Part shown: in pieces, positions 1 to 9,095 of the stretch | How positions within the stretch are numbered: the stretch's first letter is position 1 | How the letters are laid out: each line of letters starts with the position of its first letter | Origin: AP-15 sp963700195 | GTDB taxonomy: Bacteria; Pseudomonadota; Alphaproteobacteria; ATCC43930; CGMCC-115725 | Assembly (NCBI GenBank): GCA_963700195.1 | Contig: CAVOWQ010000037.1 | Coordinates: forward strand, 1-64,000 | Reading direction: 5' to 3' | DNA length: 64,000 bases | Notes under the pieces: model-generated | What the model was told of the DNA's origin: nothing | Databases searched by the model: none | The model's input: the letters and a program-made list of their open reading frames with translations, nothing else | Program-made: the position numbers and the translations under genes

Positions 1-137
1 GGAACGGCATTGGAGGGCACTCTGTGAACTATGCGGACAGCTATTTGTACGTCGGCTTTCCCGCTGGGCTGCTCGTGCTCCTCATCGCTCTGCCCTTCTT
101 CGCCACATTGTGGCTCCGAGCCAGGTTTCGGGACTGA
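1..137 (+). CDS. C-terminal end of an integral membrane protein, O-antigen ligase/polymerase-like (partial)
   Basis: An open frame enters from the left edge (first full codon at base 3) and stops with TGA at 135-137. The visible 44 residues include a soluble turn with the sequence GHSVNYADSYLY, then one hydrophobic segment (about LLVLLIALPFFATLW) and a short basic tail. This fits the last loop and helix of an O-antigen ligase or EPS polymerase (Wzy/WaaL type), inferred from the style of the tail and from the next gene, which modifies Kdo of lipopolysaccharide. Only nine bases separate the two genes, so they are probably co-transcribed. Too little is visible to fix the family. Confidence 0.45.
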   Translation, partial: NGIGGHSVNYADSYLYVGFPAGLLVLLIALPFFATLWLRARFRD

Positions 138-146
138 GCCTGCCCT

Positions 147-1073
147 ATGCCCGTGCACTCAATCCAGCTGGAGAAAACTCAAGGGGGCTCGCCGCACAGC
201 GTGGAGCAAGTCCGCACCTGGTGTGCGCTTTTGGAAGCTGGCGGCATTCTCTATTTTCCGCAAACTCCCGTTCCTATCCCGGCCGCAGATCTTCAGTTTC
301 TCCTTGGCCAGCACCAAACCGGTAGCCGTCTCCACAAAAACATCGCCTACAAGCCGGATCGCGACCAGCTGAGCGGCGTTGATCGAAAGACGGCAACGCC
401 CGAGGACCTGGAACAGCTGCACGCCGTAATGAGTCGGTACTCCGCCAGCATCGACAACTTTCTTGCTGGATTTCTAGCACCGTACCAGCGGCGTTGGCGG
501 CTGGACTATGCGAGTTTCCGCCCCCTCGAAGAAGAAGGCCGCGATCTCCCCGTGCGTCGGCGCAATGATTTACTGCACACAGACGCTTTTCCAACGCGGC
601 CTACGCGTGGCTGGCGCATCCTGCGCTTCTTTCACAATATCCACCCCACGCGAACGCGCGATTGGGTCGTAGGCGATCCATTTTCGAAAGTGGTCAATGT
701 CTTTGCGCCACACAAGCTCGCAACGCCAAAGCCGGACACGCCGGTTACGCGCACCGCAAAGAGTCTGGCCCAATCGACGGGGCTGGCCGGTCTGCTTCCG
801 CAATGGAAGCGAACTCCCTACGATGAATTCATGATGCAGTTGCACAACGCGATGAAAGAAGACGCAGCCTTCCAGAGCAGTTGCGTAAAAGAAAATGTCG
901 AATTCTTGCCGGGTTCGAGCTGGATGGTCTACACCGAGACCGTGCCGCACGCCGTGCTCGGCGGCCAGTACGCGCTGGAGCAGACATTTCTCGTCGATCC
1001 GGCGGCGATGGTCACGCCGGAATCGGCTCCGATTTCTATCCTCGAAAAAATGGCGGGCGCACGATTGGCCTAG
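147..1073 (+). CDS. kdoO: Kdo hydroxylase (Fe(II)/2-oxoglutarate-type dioxygenase)
   Basis: 308 residues, full length for the Kdo hydroxylase family. In that family the enzyme hydroxylates C3 of 3-deoxy-D-manno-octulosonic acid in the lipopolysaccharide inner core, giving Ko, with ferrous iron and oxygen. The iron-binding facial triad is visible: His144 and Asp146 in LLHTDAFPTRP, and the distal His268 in YTETVPHAVLGGQ. The RGWRILRFFHNIHP stretch after the HxD is also typical. The ATG at 147 follows the preceding membrane gene by nine bases, which suggests a shared lipopolysaccharide transcript. It converges with the desaturase, the two stops lying 11 bases apart. The reading frame is intact, unlike many neighbours. 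Confidence 0.88.
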   Translation: MPVHSIQLEKTQGGSPHSVEQVRTWCALLEAGGILYFPQTPVPIPAADLQFLLGQHQTGSRLHKNIAYKPDRDQLSGVDRKTATPEDLEQLHAVMSRYSASIDNFLAGFLAPYQRRWRLDYASFRPLEEEGRDLPVRRRNDLLHTDAFPTRPTRGWRILRFFHNIHPTRTRDWVVGDPFSKVVNVFAPHKLATPKPDTPVTRTAKSLAQSTGLAGLLPQWKRTPYDEFMMQLHNAMKEDAAFQSSCVKENVEFLPGSSWMVYTETVPHAVLGGQYALEQTFLVDPAAMVTPESAPISILEKMAGARLA

Positions 1074-1084
1074 CGCTGCGCCGA

Positions 1085-2080
1085 TCACAGCCCAGCGGGC
1101 TTAGGGTCTTCCGGATCGTACTTGGCGATGCGAATCTTCTTCGCCAGGCCGAGCTTCGACAGCAGCCAGATGCCGTAGAAGTTGGGGTCGATCTCATACC
1201 ACTTGAGACCGTGGCGAGCCGAAACAGGATGCGCGTGGTGGTTGTTGTGCCAGCCTTCGCCGCCCGTCAGCAGAGCAACCCACCAGCTGTTGCGTGAGTC
1301 ATCGCGCGTCTCAAAGCGCCGGCTGCCCCACAGGTGTGTCGCCGAGTTGACCAGCCATGTAGCATGCAGGCCGAGAGTCACACGCAGCAGAACGCCCCAC
1401 AAGACCATGGCCACGCCGTTGACCCATCCACCCCAGATCCAGCCGCCAGCCAGCAGCAACATGCCGCTCACGGTGATCGGAACCCAGTGGTATTTGCTCA
1501 GCCACACGTGGAATCGATCTTTGCTCAGATCCGGCACGTAACGCGAGAGCACGTCGGTCTGCGAATGCAGAGCCTTGCCGAAAAGAAGCCAGCCGGCATG
1601 CGCCCACCAGCCGCCTTCGCGCGGCGTGTGCGGGTCGCCTTCATGATCGCTGAGCTGGTGATGCACGCGATGGGTCGATACCCAGAAGATCGGGCCGCCC
1701 TCAAGCGACAAGGTGGCGCAGATGCTCATCAGGTATTCAACCCACTTCGGTGTCTGATAACCACGGTGGGTCAGCAGGCGGTGATAGCACATTCCGATCC
1801 CGACATTGATGGCCAGCACGTAGAGGATCATCATCACCGCCAGCCGTTGCCAGCTGAAGAAGAAGAACGCGGCGAGCGCACCGACGTGAAAAAGGAGGAT
1901 GGTGGTCATCGTGACCCAGTTGATTCCCTCGCCCACGGTAGCGGCCTTCCCCATGCGCACCAGATCGCGCGCGGCTACCGCGTGTGCCGTTGCACCTGCA
2001 GCCTCGAGTTCGGGTTGATTGGAATCGGGTTGTACTTCGCCGGTGCTCGCGGGGGAAGGTGCGGTAATGACTGAGGCCAT
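1085..2080 (-). CDS. Fatty acid (acyl-CoA/acyl-lipid) delta-9-type desaturase
   Basis: 331 residues, a membrane di-iron desaturase that introduces a cis double bond into acyl chains and so adjusts membrane fluidity. The three histidine boxes are present and well spaced: HRLLTH (HX4H), HRVHH (HXXHH) and HNNHH (HXXHH). Hydrophobic pairs precede the first box (about residues 55-95) and follow the second, as in stearoyl-CoA desaturase-like enzymes of bacteria. The N-terminal 35 residues are polar and poorly conserved in such proteins. The electron donor is not encoded nearby. The frame is intact, and the gene is convergent with kdoO. Confidence 0.92.
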   Translation of the reverse strand: MASVITAPSPASTGEVQPDSNQPELEAAGATAHAVAARDLVRMGKAATVGEGINWVTMTTILLFHVGALAAFFFFSWQRLAVMMILYVLAINVGIGMCYHRLLTHRGYQTPKWVEYLMSICATLSLEGGPIFWVSTHRVHHQLSDHEGDPHTPREGGWWAHAGWLLFGKALHSQTDVLSRYVPDLSKDRFHVWLSKYHWVPITVSGMLLLAGGWIWGGWVNGVAMVLWGVLLRVTLGLHATWLVNSATHLWGSRRFETRDDSRNSWWVALLTGGEGWHNNHHAHPVSARHGLKWYEIDPNFYGIWLLSKLGLAKKIRIAKYDPEDPKPAGL

Positions 2081-2205
2081 ACTTCGATAAGTCCTTCAAA
2101 AGTGGCTCACATCCCACTTTCGCTGTCTGAATTCTATCGGAGACAGGTTTAGTATACCGTTCAAAATTGATCGGTTTTAACCAAAGTTACTGGTTCGATT
2201 GCAAC

Positions 2206-3687
2206 TTAATTCCGGGCTTCCGGCGCAGTCGTACTCCCGCCGGTCACAAAAAGCTCTTTCGCCGTCCCACGCATCACCCGGTAGAGGGCAAATTGGCGCT
2301 GCGTTTTCCCGCGCAACTCGAATAGAAGTTCGCCCCGGTTATCGGCCAGGGCATCCACAGCATCAACCAGGCGCATCCGAGGGGCATCGTCAAGGTGCGC
2401 TCCATCCGTGACACTCTTGAACAACACCAACAGGCTGCCGTACAAATCCGGCTGCGCAATCAAAGTGACGAATTTCTCCTGCCCCGGAGGTCCATCGGTG
2501 CGCGCCGTCAGCACCAGCGTCGCTCCGGACCCGTACGCCAGTTCAAAAACGCGAAACTCCTCGCCCGTGAGAGGAGCCGGCGTTGGCGGCGTAATCAGTT
2601 TGGTCTTCGCTCGTACAGCTGTCCTCTTCGGAGTCGACGCTGGCGGCGGCTTGATGCCCAACGCGGTGCGTGCGAGGTCCTCGAGAGCGGCCTTCATCTT
2701 CAGCTCGTCCGCGGGATCGGACCAGGAATAGCTCCAGGGATGCTCCGGCCTGTTTTTAGGATCTGAAACTGCGATTGCCTGCTCCATGTCCGAAGGCAAA
2801 CCCATCAGGGTCGGCGTCACGTCCGGGCTGGTATCTGCCGACTTGCCACGCATCAGACGTGGTCGATCCGGGTCCGTCGCATTGGGCAACGACTCGACAT
2901 AGCCCCCATCCGCAGACTGCTTCTGCTTACCCCTCTTCAGCGCAGGCCGGTCGGGGTCGGAAGCGGAAGCAGAAGATTTGTTGGATTCCGGTGCCCGACG
3001 TCTGACTCGTGTCCGGCTGCTTGTGCGACGCCGGGCTGCCCGGATCAGGCGTCGAAGTCGAGCCGGTCGTCGAACCTGAATTGGTGCTCCCGGAATCATC
3101 ATCCGAAGGCTTTTTGTGCAGCGTTGGCCGATCCGGATCGGGTGCCTGCGCCGGATCACCGGAGCTCGACCCGGACCCGCCGCTGTCCGACGTGCCCCCA
3201 CCATGCTTTCGATGCAGCGTGGGCTTATCGCTCTCTTGCTCGTCGACTTTGCCCTGGTCCATCATGGGAGTTGTTTTTGGCTTCGCGACCGGTGTCGGCT
3301 TCCACGTTCCAAAGCCGACCCACGAGCCCTGTTCCTGCCCCGCATTCATAACGTCGAAAAGCCCCAGCCGCGCGCCGTTTTTCTGCAAGATGTATTCCAC
3401 GCCGGCGGCTGACCGCCAGCGGCTGAGGCCGCGCCAGGTAGACGCCGCCATCCTGCAATTGCTCGCCATCGAATACGGTGATGGGAACGAGGCGGCTGGT
3501 CTTCGGCTTGCCCACGTCGCCGGTCCACTCCAGCACGGCAATGGCACGCAGCTCCGGGGTGTCTTTGTCTTTCTTCGCGATCTGGCCAGGATACTGAGCG
3601 CTGGCGGCACATGGCGGCGAGCAATCCGAGCGCGAGCGGCCGCTGACTGCGCAATCTGCAGAAAAACGCATTCCTGCGCGATGACAC
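2206..3687 (-). CDS. Secreted acidobacterial protein with DPDRP-type repeats (frame-shifted in the assembly)
   Basis: I do not know a function. One protein is spread over all three frames, with frame changes near 3,610, 3,415 and 2,985. The probable GTG start at 3,687 gives a signal-peptide-like segment (RPLALGLLAAMC). A folded N-terminal part (ELRAIAVLEWTGD, VPITVFDGEQLQDGGVYLA) is followed by a low-complexity Ser/Gly/Asp/Pro linker that repeats a short motif: DKPTLHRK, DPDRPTLHKK, DPDRPALKRGK, DPDRPRLMRGK. The C-terminal 200 residues form a second folded region (FRVFELAYGSGATLVLTAR and on to the end). Similar proteins are, from memory, confined to Acidobacteriota. The clean fit of the three pieces argues for base-calling errors, not decay. 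Confidence 0.55.
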
Positions 3688-3756
3688 TCCGCGCCCCGCT
3701 CGGAAATAATGCAAGCTGATGGTCAACTCTCGATTCAACATACGAGGGAAATCCCC

Positions 3757-4240
3757 ATGGAACTGAATCAGAAAGTCGCCGACTTCACGCTGCAAACCGA
3801 CGAGGACAAAACTGTAAGCCTCTCAGACTATGCCGGCAAACCGGTCGTACTCTTCTTTTATCCCAGAGCCGATACTCCTGGCTGCACCATTGAGGCCTGC
3901 GGCTTTCGCGATACCTTCAAGAAGCTCCAGGCAGCCGGCGCCGTGGTGCTCGGCATCTCGCGCGATACGCCCAAGGCCCAGGCCAAATTCCGCGCCAAGT
4001 ACGACCTGCCCTACACACTCCTTGCTGATGTAGACGAGAAAGTCTGCAATCAGTTTGGCGTGATGAAGGAAAAGAACATGTACGGCAAGAAAGTCTGGGG
4101 TATCGAGCGGACCACGTTTCTGATCGGCCCGGACCAGACGCTGCATGCACATCTTCCCGAAGGTGACGCCCGAAGGCCACGCGGAAGAAGTGCTGGAGCT
4201 CGTGAAGGAATGGAAAAAAGCGCACAAAGTAAAGCGCGCA
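3757..4240 (+). CDS. bcp: Peroxiredoxin, Bcp/PrxQ type (frame-shifted near its end)
   Basis: A thioredoxin-fold peroxidase that reduces hydrogen peroxide and organic hydroperoxides in the cytoplasm. The ATG at 3,757 begins MELNQKVADFTLQTDEDKT. The active site FYPRADTPGCTIEACGF carries the peroxidatic Cys43 and a resolving Cys48, the Bcp/PrxQ spacing. The frame is good to about 4,143 (GPDQTL). Then one base appears lost, and the rest (HIFPKVTPEGHAEEVLELV, ending with a Lys-rich tail) lies in another frame. No stop codon is visible in that frame where the family should end (about 155 residues), so the 3' end given is approximate. The next gene starts at 4,210, so the two may overlap. Confidence 0.82.
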
Positions 4241-4918
4241 AAAGCCAGCCGAACGGCCGGCCCAGCTTCCGGGACGGCTGCTTCCCGCGCAGCTTCTTTG
4301 AGGCTCCGCCGGAGCTGGTCGCTCCGCGGCTGCTGGGCAAGCTGCTCGTCGCATCGGACGCGACGGCGGCGTGCTGGCCGGGCGGATCGTGGAGGTCGAG
4401 GCCTACCTCGGGCCGCACAACGATCCGCCCGATCCGGCAGCGCACACGCATCGCGGGCCCACTCCGCGGAACCGGGTGCTCTTCGGACCCGCGGGATATG
4501 CGTATGTGTATTCGATCTACGGGACGCTATTTCTGCATGAACATCAGCTGCGAGCGCGAGGGGCTCGCGGGCAGGCATTTTGCTGCGCGCGCTGGAGCCG
4601 GTGCTGGGGATCGCCCAGATGGCGCGCGAATCGCGGCCTGCGACGAGGACGCGCACGCTCGGATGATCACCGTCCGGACCGAGCCGGCTGTGCCAGGCGC
4701 TGGCGCTGACGCGGCCGACTGCACAACGGGCTCGATGTGACCAGCGCTACGTCGCCGCTGCAGGTGCGCGACGACGGCTTTCCGGACCCTGAGGTGCTCG
4801 ATCACGCCGCGCATCGGCATCAGGCATGCGGTGGACTGGCCGCTGCGGTTTGCGTTGCGGGGACACGTCTGTGTTTCGGGCCGAAACGATCTATCGGGAG
4901 CCGGTCAACCTAAGATAG
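4210..4918 (+). CDS. mpg: 3-methyladenine DNA glycosylase, AAG/Mpg family (several frameshifts)
   Basis: Excises alkylated purines such as 3-methyladenine at the start of base excision repair. The family is recognised from LPRSFFEAPPELVAPRLLGKLLV-like sequence after the ATG at 4,210, then AGRIVEVEAYLGPHNDPPDPAAHT, HRGPTPRNRVLFGPAGYAYVY and CMNISCERE, in the right order. These carry the Glu of the catalytic EVEAY motif and the Tyr-rich substrate pocket. The pieces sit in different frames, with changes near 4,360, 4,525, 4,575, 4,710, 4,790 and 4,880. The final readable frame ends at TAG 4,916-4,918. This is the most damaged gene in the window, so true decay cannot be excluded. It follows bcp closely. 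Confidence 0.7.
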
Positions 4919-4953
4919 AATTCCGTCGACAAGCATCGTCGTCAGTAGAATAG

Positions 4954-5521
4954 ATGCATCATCCCAAACCGCGAGGAACTTTGCACTTGAAGCTTTCTTC
5001 CCCGTTGCTTTCGCCGCCGTACGGCCTGGTTCCACACTCTTTGCCGTCGCCGCAAGTCTTGCTCAGACCCCAGCAGCCTGCCGGCAGCCTGCCGGCCCAG
5101 CGAACATCGAGCATACGCACGGCCAATCGCCTGCGCCGACCAACCTGAAGGTTCTGCCAAAGACGATGACCGGAGAGCAGGTTCACGAACTGATGCACAA
5201 GTGGGAGGCCTCGCTGGGCAGCCGAGTGCAGCACCTGCCACGCCGCCGACCCAAAGAACCTTGGTCCCGAACGGCAAACCTCGTCTCAATTTCGCCGACG
5301 ATTCGAAGCCTGAGAAGACCACGGCGCGGCTCATGGTCGAGATGGTCGAGGAGATCAACACGCAATACATTGGCAAGATTGAAAACTCGGGCGAACCGGT
5401 CACATGCAGCACTTGCCATCGCGGCCACCTCGACCCGCCGCCCTTCGTCGCTCCGCCAGATCACGATCACGACCATGGCGCTCCGCCGCCGGCTGGCGCG
5501 CACCCAGGCACAGGCCGGTAG
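4954..5521 (+). CDS. Secreted c-type cytochrome, reaction-centre cytochrome c subunit-like (frame-shifted)
   Basis: About 185 residues. After an ATG at 4,954 a signal-peptide-like segment follows (FFPVAFAAV, LFAVAASLAQ), with one frame change near 4,995. The mature part reads NLKVLPKTMTGEQVHELMHKW, then AECSTCHAADP, then EEINTQYIGKIENSGEPVTCSTCHRGH, and ends with an His/Pro-rich tail. Two CXXCH haem c motifs are present. The first is split by a frame change near 5,225 but is intact in the DNA. The arrangement resembles the tetrahaem cytochrome subunit family of photosynthetic reaction centres, of which short members are common in non-phototrophic Acidobacteriota. The role is presumably periplasmic electron transfer, and the partner is unknown. 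Confidence 0.68.
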
Positions 5522-5548
5522 GGCTCGACCGCACCGCCGCGCGCGATC

Positions 5549-6049
5549 TCACGACGCTTGATCGCTCGATCGCGCGCGCACAAACTCCCCGCTCTTGCCG
5601 CCGCTCTTCGCCTCAAGCTGCACATTGCGAATCACGATCGCCTTGTCGAGCGCCTTGGTCATGTCGTAGATCGTCAGCGCAGCCACGGACGCGGCTGTCA
5701 GCGCTTCCATCTCCACACCTGTTGGCCCTACAGTCGCCGCACTCGCGGTGATTCGAACGCCATCTGCGACGACCTCTGTCTGCACGTCGACATGCGTCAG
5801 GGCCAGCGGATGGCACATGGGGATCAGTTCCGACGTCCGCTTCGCCGCCTGAATCCCTGCAATCCGAGCAACCTCCAATGGATTGCCTTTCGGATTCGTT
5901 CGGAGCGCCGCCAGCACCGTCGCTGAGAGTTCCACAAACGCGGAAGCCACGGCTGTGCGCGGTGTGGCCTGCTTGCCGCTCACATCCACCATGCTGGCTT
6001 TACCGGATTCGTCGAAATGCGATAGAACTGGCTTTGCGGAATCGGTCAT
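5549..6049 (-). CDS. moaC: Cyclic pyranopterin monophosphate synthase
   Basis: About 166 residues, normal for MoaC. With MoaA it converts GTP through 3',8-cyclo-GTP to cyclic pyranopterin monophosphate, the first step of molybdenum cofactor synthesis. Family signatures are MVDVSGK at the start, IAGIQAAKRTSELIPMCHPL in the middle, and VGPTGVEMEALTAASVAAL with YDMTKALDK near the end, the last containing the catalytic Asp-Lys region. The ATG at 6,049 (MTDSAKP) gives the usual N-terminus. An in-frame ATG at 6,058 is the alternative. The gene lies directly downstream of moeA on the same strand, so the two form a cofactor operon. No moaA, moaB or moaD is in view. Confidence 0.95.
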   Translation of the reverse strand: MTDSAKPVLSHFDESGKASMVDVSGKQATPRTAVASAFVELSATVLAALRTNPKGNPLEVARIAGIQAAKRTSELIPMCHPLALTHVDVQTEVVADGVRITASAATVGPTGVEMEALTAASVAALTIYDMTKALDKAIVIRNVQLEAKSGGKSGEFVRARSSDQAS

Positions 6050-6059
6050 CACAAGCACC

Positions 6060-7310
6060 TTACAACATTAGAATTCGAACCATCGCTCCGGCGTCAAGAC
6101 TGCTCACATCTTCTGGCACCACAACGAAACAATTAGACCGCGCAAATGCAGGCAAGTCCCCGCTTCCGTGCCACGGCACCGTAGCCACCTGCGGAAGCCC
6201 ATCGTCGGGAGGATTGAACTTACACAAACCCGGCAAAAACCGCGTCAGACCAGTTTTCGCATTGCGATCTGTGGCTCGTGCAAGTTGGGCAGTTCCGAAG
6301 CGCGGTCCTGTCTCTTTCGCGCCACCCAACGCCGCCAGCACAGGTGCGGCAAACAGCAGAAACGTCGCTGCTGACGAAATGGGATTGCCAGGCAGTCCAA
6401 AAAACGGCAGCGATGCTCCCCCTGCACGGGCAACTTCGCCGAAGACCAGCGGCTTGCCCGGTTGCATACGCACGCCTGTGAAATGAAATGCAGCGCCGAT
6501 GCGCGCAAGGGCGGGCTCAACCAGATCAAACTTCCCCGCTGAGACGCCTCCCGAGATCAGCAACAGATTCGCGTCCATCGCGTGAAGGAGCGCGGCATCC
6601 AGGGATTCCGCCGTATCAGCGGCAGTGGGAAGCACCTGCGCCTCTCCGCCCGCCGCAGTCACGAGCGCTGCCAGCATCGGTGCATTCGAATTGCGAATCT
6701 GTCCCGGGCCAGTCTCCTGCTCGATCGGAACCAATTCGTCCCCGGTCGTCAGAATCGCCACTCGAGGACGTTTGTAGACCGAGAGCCGCGCATATCCGCA
6801 CGCGGCAGCTAGCGCAATCTGCGCGGACCCAACAAAAGCACCTGCCGAGACCAACTCGTCCCCTTGATGCGCCTGCGCGCCCTTCCCCACGACATTGTCC
6901 TGCGCTGCAATCGACCGTTTCGGAAGCAGTCGAACTCTGTCCCCGTTCCGTTCCACATGTTCGATCATCACGACGGCGTCCGCGCCCATGGGGACAGGCG
7001 CGCCCGTCATGATTTCCCATGCAACACCGGCTGGCAGTGGGCCCGCGGGGGCTTCGCCTGCATGGGTTGATCCCGCAATAGGCAGGAATTCGTGGGTTGA
7101 GATCTCACCGGCCCGGCAAGCAAATCCGTCGCGGGTCGATCGAGCGAAAGCAGGCTGGTCCTGATCGGCCAACATGGGCTCCGCAAGCACGCGCCCGGAT
7201 GCATCGGCTAACTCAACTCGTTTGATCGCGAGATTCGTTCCGCACAATCCCCGCGCAAACGAAACCACCATCGCAGTTGCTTCCGAGTAGCTCAGCGATT
7301 CCCCGCTCAT
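6060..7310 (-). CDS. moeA: Molybdopterin molybdenumtransferase
   Basis: 416 residues, standard for MoeA, which inserts molybdate into adenylylated molybdopterin in the last step of cofactor synthesis. Readable signatures are FARSTRDGFA near the N-terminus, VAILTTGDELVP with GQIRNSN in the MoCF-binding domain, LLISGGVSAGKFD, QPGKPLVFG and FGLPGNPISS. The C-terminal domain IV ends with GAMVRILML. The ATG at 7,310 (MSGESLSYSEA) is preferred over upstream in-frame starts because it matches the family N-terminus. It is followed within about ten bases by moaC. The transcript begins just beyond the terminator of the TPR gene, so moeA-moaC is its own unit. Confidence 0.95.
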   Translation of the reverse strand: MSGESLSYSEATAMVVSFARGLCGTNLAIKRVELADASGRVLAEPMLADQDQPAFARSTRDGFACRAGEISTHEFLPIAGSTHAGEAPAGPLPAGVAWEIMTGAPVPMGADAVVMIEHVERNGDRVRLLPKRSIAAQDNVVGKGAQAHQGDELVSAGAFVGSAQIALAAACGYARLSVYKRPRVAILTTGDELVPIEQETGPGQIRNSNAPMLAALVTAAGGEAQVLPTAADTAESLDAALLHAMDANLLLISGGVSAGKFDLVEPALARIGAAFHFTGVRMQPGKPLVFGEVARAGGASLPFFGLPGNPISSAATFLLFAAPVLAALGGAKETGPRFGTAQLARATDRNAKTGLTRFLPGLCKFNPPDDGLPQVATVPWHGSGDLPAFARSNCFVVVPEDVSSLDAGAMVRILML

Positions 7311-7372
7311 GCCATGGATTGTAGATGGAAGCGGCCGCGAGCTGGCGTTGCGCGGCACATCAAGACTCACTC

Positions 7373-7410
7373 GCAAAAATAAATGGGCGCCTCCAACCAT
7401 CGGAGGCGCC
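7373..7410 (-). terminator. Rho-independent terminator of the TPR-protein gene
   Basis: Read on the minus strand, GGCGCCTCC (7,410-7,402) pairs perfectly with GGAGGCGCC (7,394-7,386) around a seven-base loop. The stem is followed by CATTTATTTTT. A nine-pair GC-rich stem plus a T-rich tail 26 bases after the stop at 7,436 is a textbook intrinsic terminator. It separates the TPR gene from moeA-moaC. Confidence 0.85.
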
Positions 7411-7435
7411 GCATTCATTCAGTTTCAACGGCTGG

Positions 7436-8668
7436 CTACTTTTTGCCCGCCTTGTAAGTGGAATTGATCTTCTGCCCCGCCTGCTGCAGAATCGCCTGCA
7501 CTTCTCCGGCATAGGGGCCCGTCGGTGCAAGGTCAAGATATTTCTGGTACGCCTCGGCACACCCTTCCGGCAAAACAATCCGCTGCGTCTTCGGATCGAC
7601 CGTGGCCTTTGAAACAAGCCCCTGTCCCTTGAGGTAGTACACCAGTGCATCGTTGGGATCGTTCTTAATGGCCAATTCCGCGGCTGCTACCTGCGCATCG
7701 GCATTCCCTGACTGGAAGAAAATCACCGCCTGGTTGCGGAGATAGGTTCCTGCCGAACTTGGATTGGCTTTCGACGCGGCATCATACGCAGCGTTCGCTT
7801 CGGGTACCTTCCCCCCACGCGCGTAGATTTCTCCCAATCCCGCATTCGACATGCCCTCGATTGCAGGATTTGGTTTCTTGGACGCGCCATCCACTTCCAG
7901 GGCCTTCTTGTACGCGGTCTCGGCTTCGTCATACTTCTTGAGTCCGGTCTCTGCCTGTCCCATGTAAGCCCAAAGAACCGGCTCCATCGGCCTCATTTCC
8001 GTGTCCTTCTTCATCAGGTTTTCAATGTCGGTGTACTTCGCCGTTTTGATCTCCGTCGTCTTCGCATCCACATCGGCCCTGGAAGCGGTCGCACCCAGTT
8101 GCTGGGCTGCCGTAGCGTGCGCTGCATCAGCGTCTTTCAAATCCTGGGCCACCACTTTGAGATCGGCGTTGAGATTTTTGATCACCTCATTGACCTTCAG
8201 GGCGTCCTGGTTCTTCTTGCGGAGTTCCTCCAACTGCTTCTTCTGGTCTTCTGGCAATTTCTCGATGTAATCCGGGCGTGACATGTCGATGTCGGCTGTC
8301 ACATCCTGGCCTGCCACAACCTTTACGTTCTCAAGCACATCTGCCTGCTTGTCCTTCTCCATTCCGGGCGAGCGGTAGATGGCGGTGTAAGGGCCAGCAG
8401 GAACCTCGCCGCTAAAGTCGCCATTGGCATCGACGGTGAAGCTCCCTTTATCCTCGGTCTGCGGTCTCAGCCCTGGGCCCGATGCCGCACGCGTGGTCTC
8501 GACCAGTGAGACCGTGCCGCCGTTCTGGGGTGCGCCCGTCGGATTGGTCACATGACCGTGAACTTTGCCCGTCGGCGCCCCGCTCGGTGCCGGAGCGGCC
8601 TGTTGCGCAAGTGCAGGAACAAGGGCAAATGCCAACAAGCCCAGCAAAAGTGAAATGTTGCGTTTCAT
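7436..8668 (-). CDS. Secreted protein with carboxypeptidase-regulatory-like domain and TPR repeats
   Basis: 410 residues from the ATG at 8,668, chosen because AAGGAGAAG sits just upstream and a clean signal peptide follows (MKRNISLLLGLLAFALVPALAQQ). Next comes a small beta-sandwich, CarboxypepD_reg-like (GKVHGHVTNPTGAPQNGG, FSGEVPAGPYTAIYRSPG). A Lys/Glu/Asp-rich helical region with coiled-coil character follows (about 135-215), then three or four TPR units (about 235-370, with AYMGQAETGLKKYDEAETAYKKAL and GLGEIYARGGKVPEANAAY). The architecture is typical of Acidobacteriota, where it is thought to act outside the cytoplasm in protein binding. No enzyme motif is seen. The gene is intact and ends in a strong terminator. 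Confidence 0.82.
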   Translation of the reverse strand: MKRNISLLLGLLAFALVPALAQQAAPAPSGAPTGKVHGHVTNPTGAPQNGGTVSLVETTRAASGPGLRPQTEDKGSFTVDANGDFSGEVPAGPYTAIYRSPGMEKDKQADVLENVKVVAGQDVTADIDMSRPDYIEKLPEDQKKQLEELRKKNQDALKVNEVIKNLNADLKVVAQDLKDADAAHATAAQQLGATASRADVDAKTTEIKTAKYTDIENLMKKDTEMRPMEPVLWAYMGQAETGLKKYDEAETAYKKALEVDGASKKPNPAIEGMSNAGLGEIYARGGKVPEANAAYDAASKANPSSAGTYLRNQAVIFFQSGNADAQVAAAELAIKNDPNDALVYYLKGQGLVSKATVDPKTQRIVLPEGCAEAYQKYLDLAPTGPYAGEVQAILQQAGQKINSTYKAGKK

Positions 8669-9095
8669 TTTCTTCTCCTTGAAGAGCTCAGGCGTCCGCA
8701 CGCTGGCTCCAACAAAATTGGTCTCAACAATCGATGGAACACCAAGGGTCTTTTTACCGCAACCGCACGCAGGGGCCAACGGGCAAGCATACAACACGTT
8801 CCATTCTGCTTGTAGCCCGCAGGAGCAGTCGGCGCTCAGTAAATACGATGCACAGCTTGCTTCTCTCAGCAGGACCCAAGTTAAATCCAATCGACTGTCC
8901 AACACAAGGCCATCCCGCGCGGAAGCCTTTCTGCGTCCTCAACTTCAACCCCAAATTCGGCTTGCGGAATCGCCCGAGACTCCTTCAACTCCTTTGTCCG
9001 ATTCACACGGAAACCGCGTCGCCGGAGCTCTTTTTTCAATGTAGTGTCTGCCTGCGGTACGATTTGTGGCGCACATCACACCCTACAATGGGTGC
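8669..9095. other. Gene-free stretch between divergent genes
   Basis: 427 bases between the start of the TPR gene (minus) and the start of the acetyltransferase (plus). It must hold the promoters of both. The Shine-Dalgarno of the TPR gene is at its left end. Open frames here lack family resemblance or a credible start, and I see no RNA gene or repeat. Confidence 0.5.
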
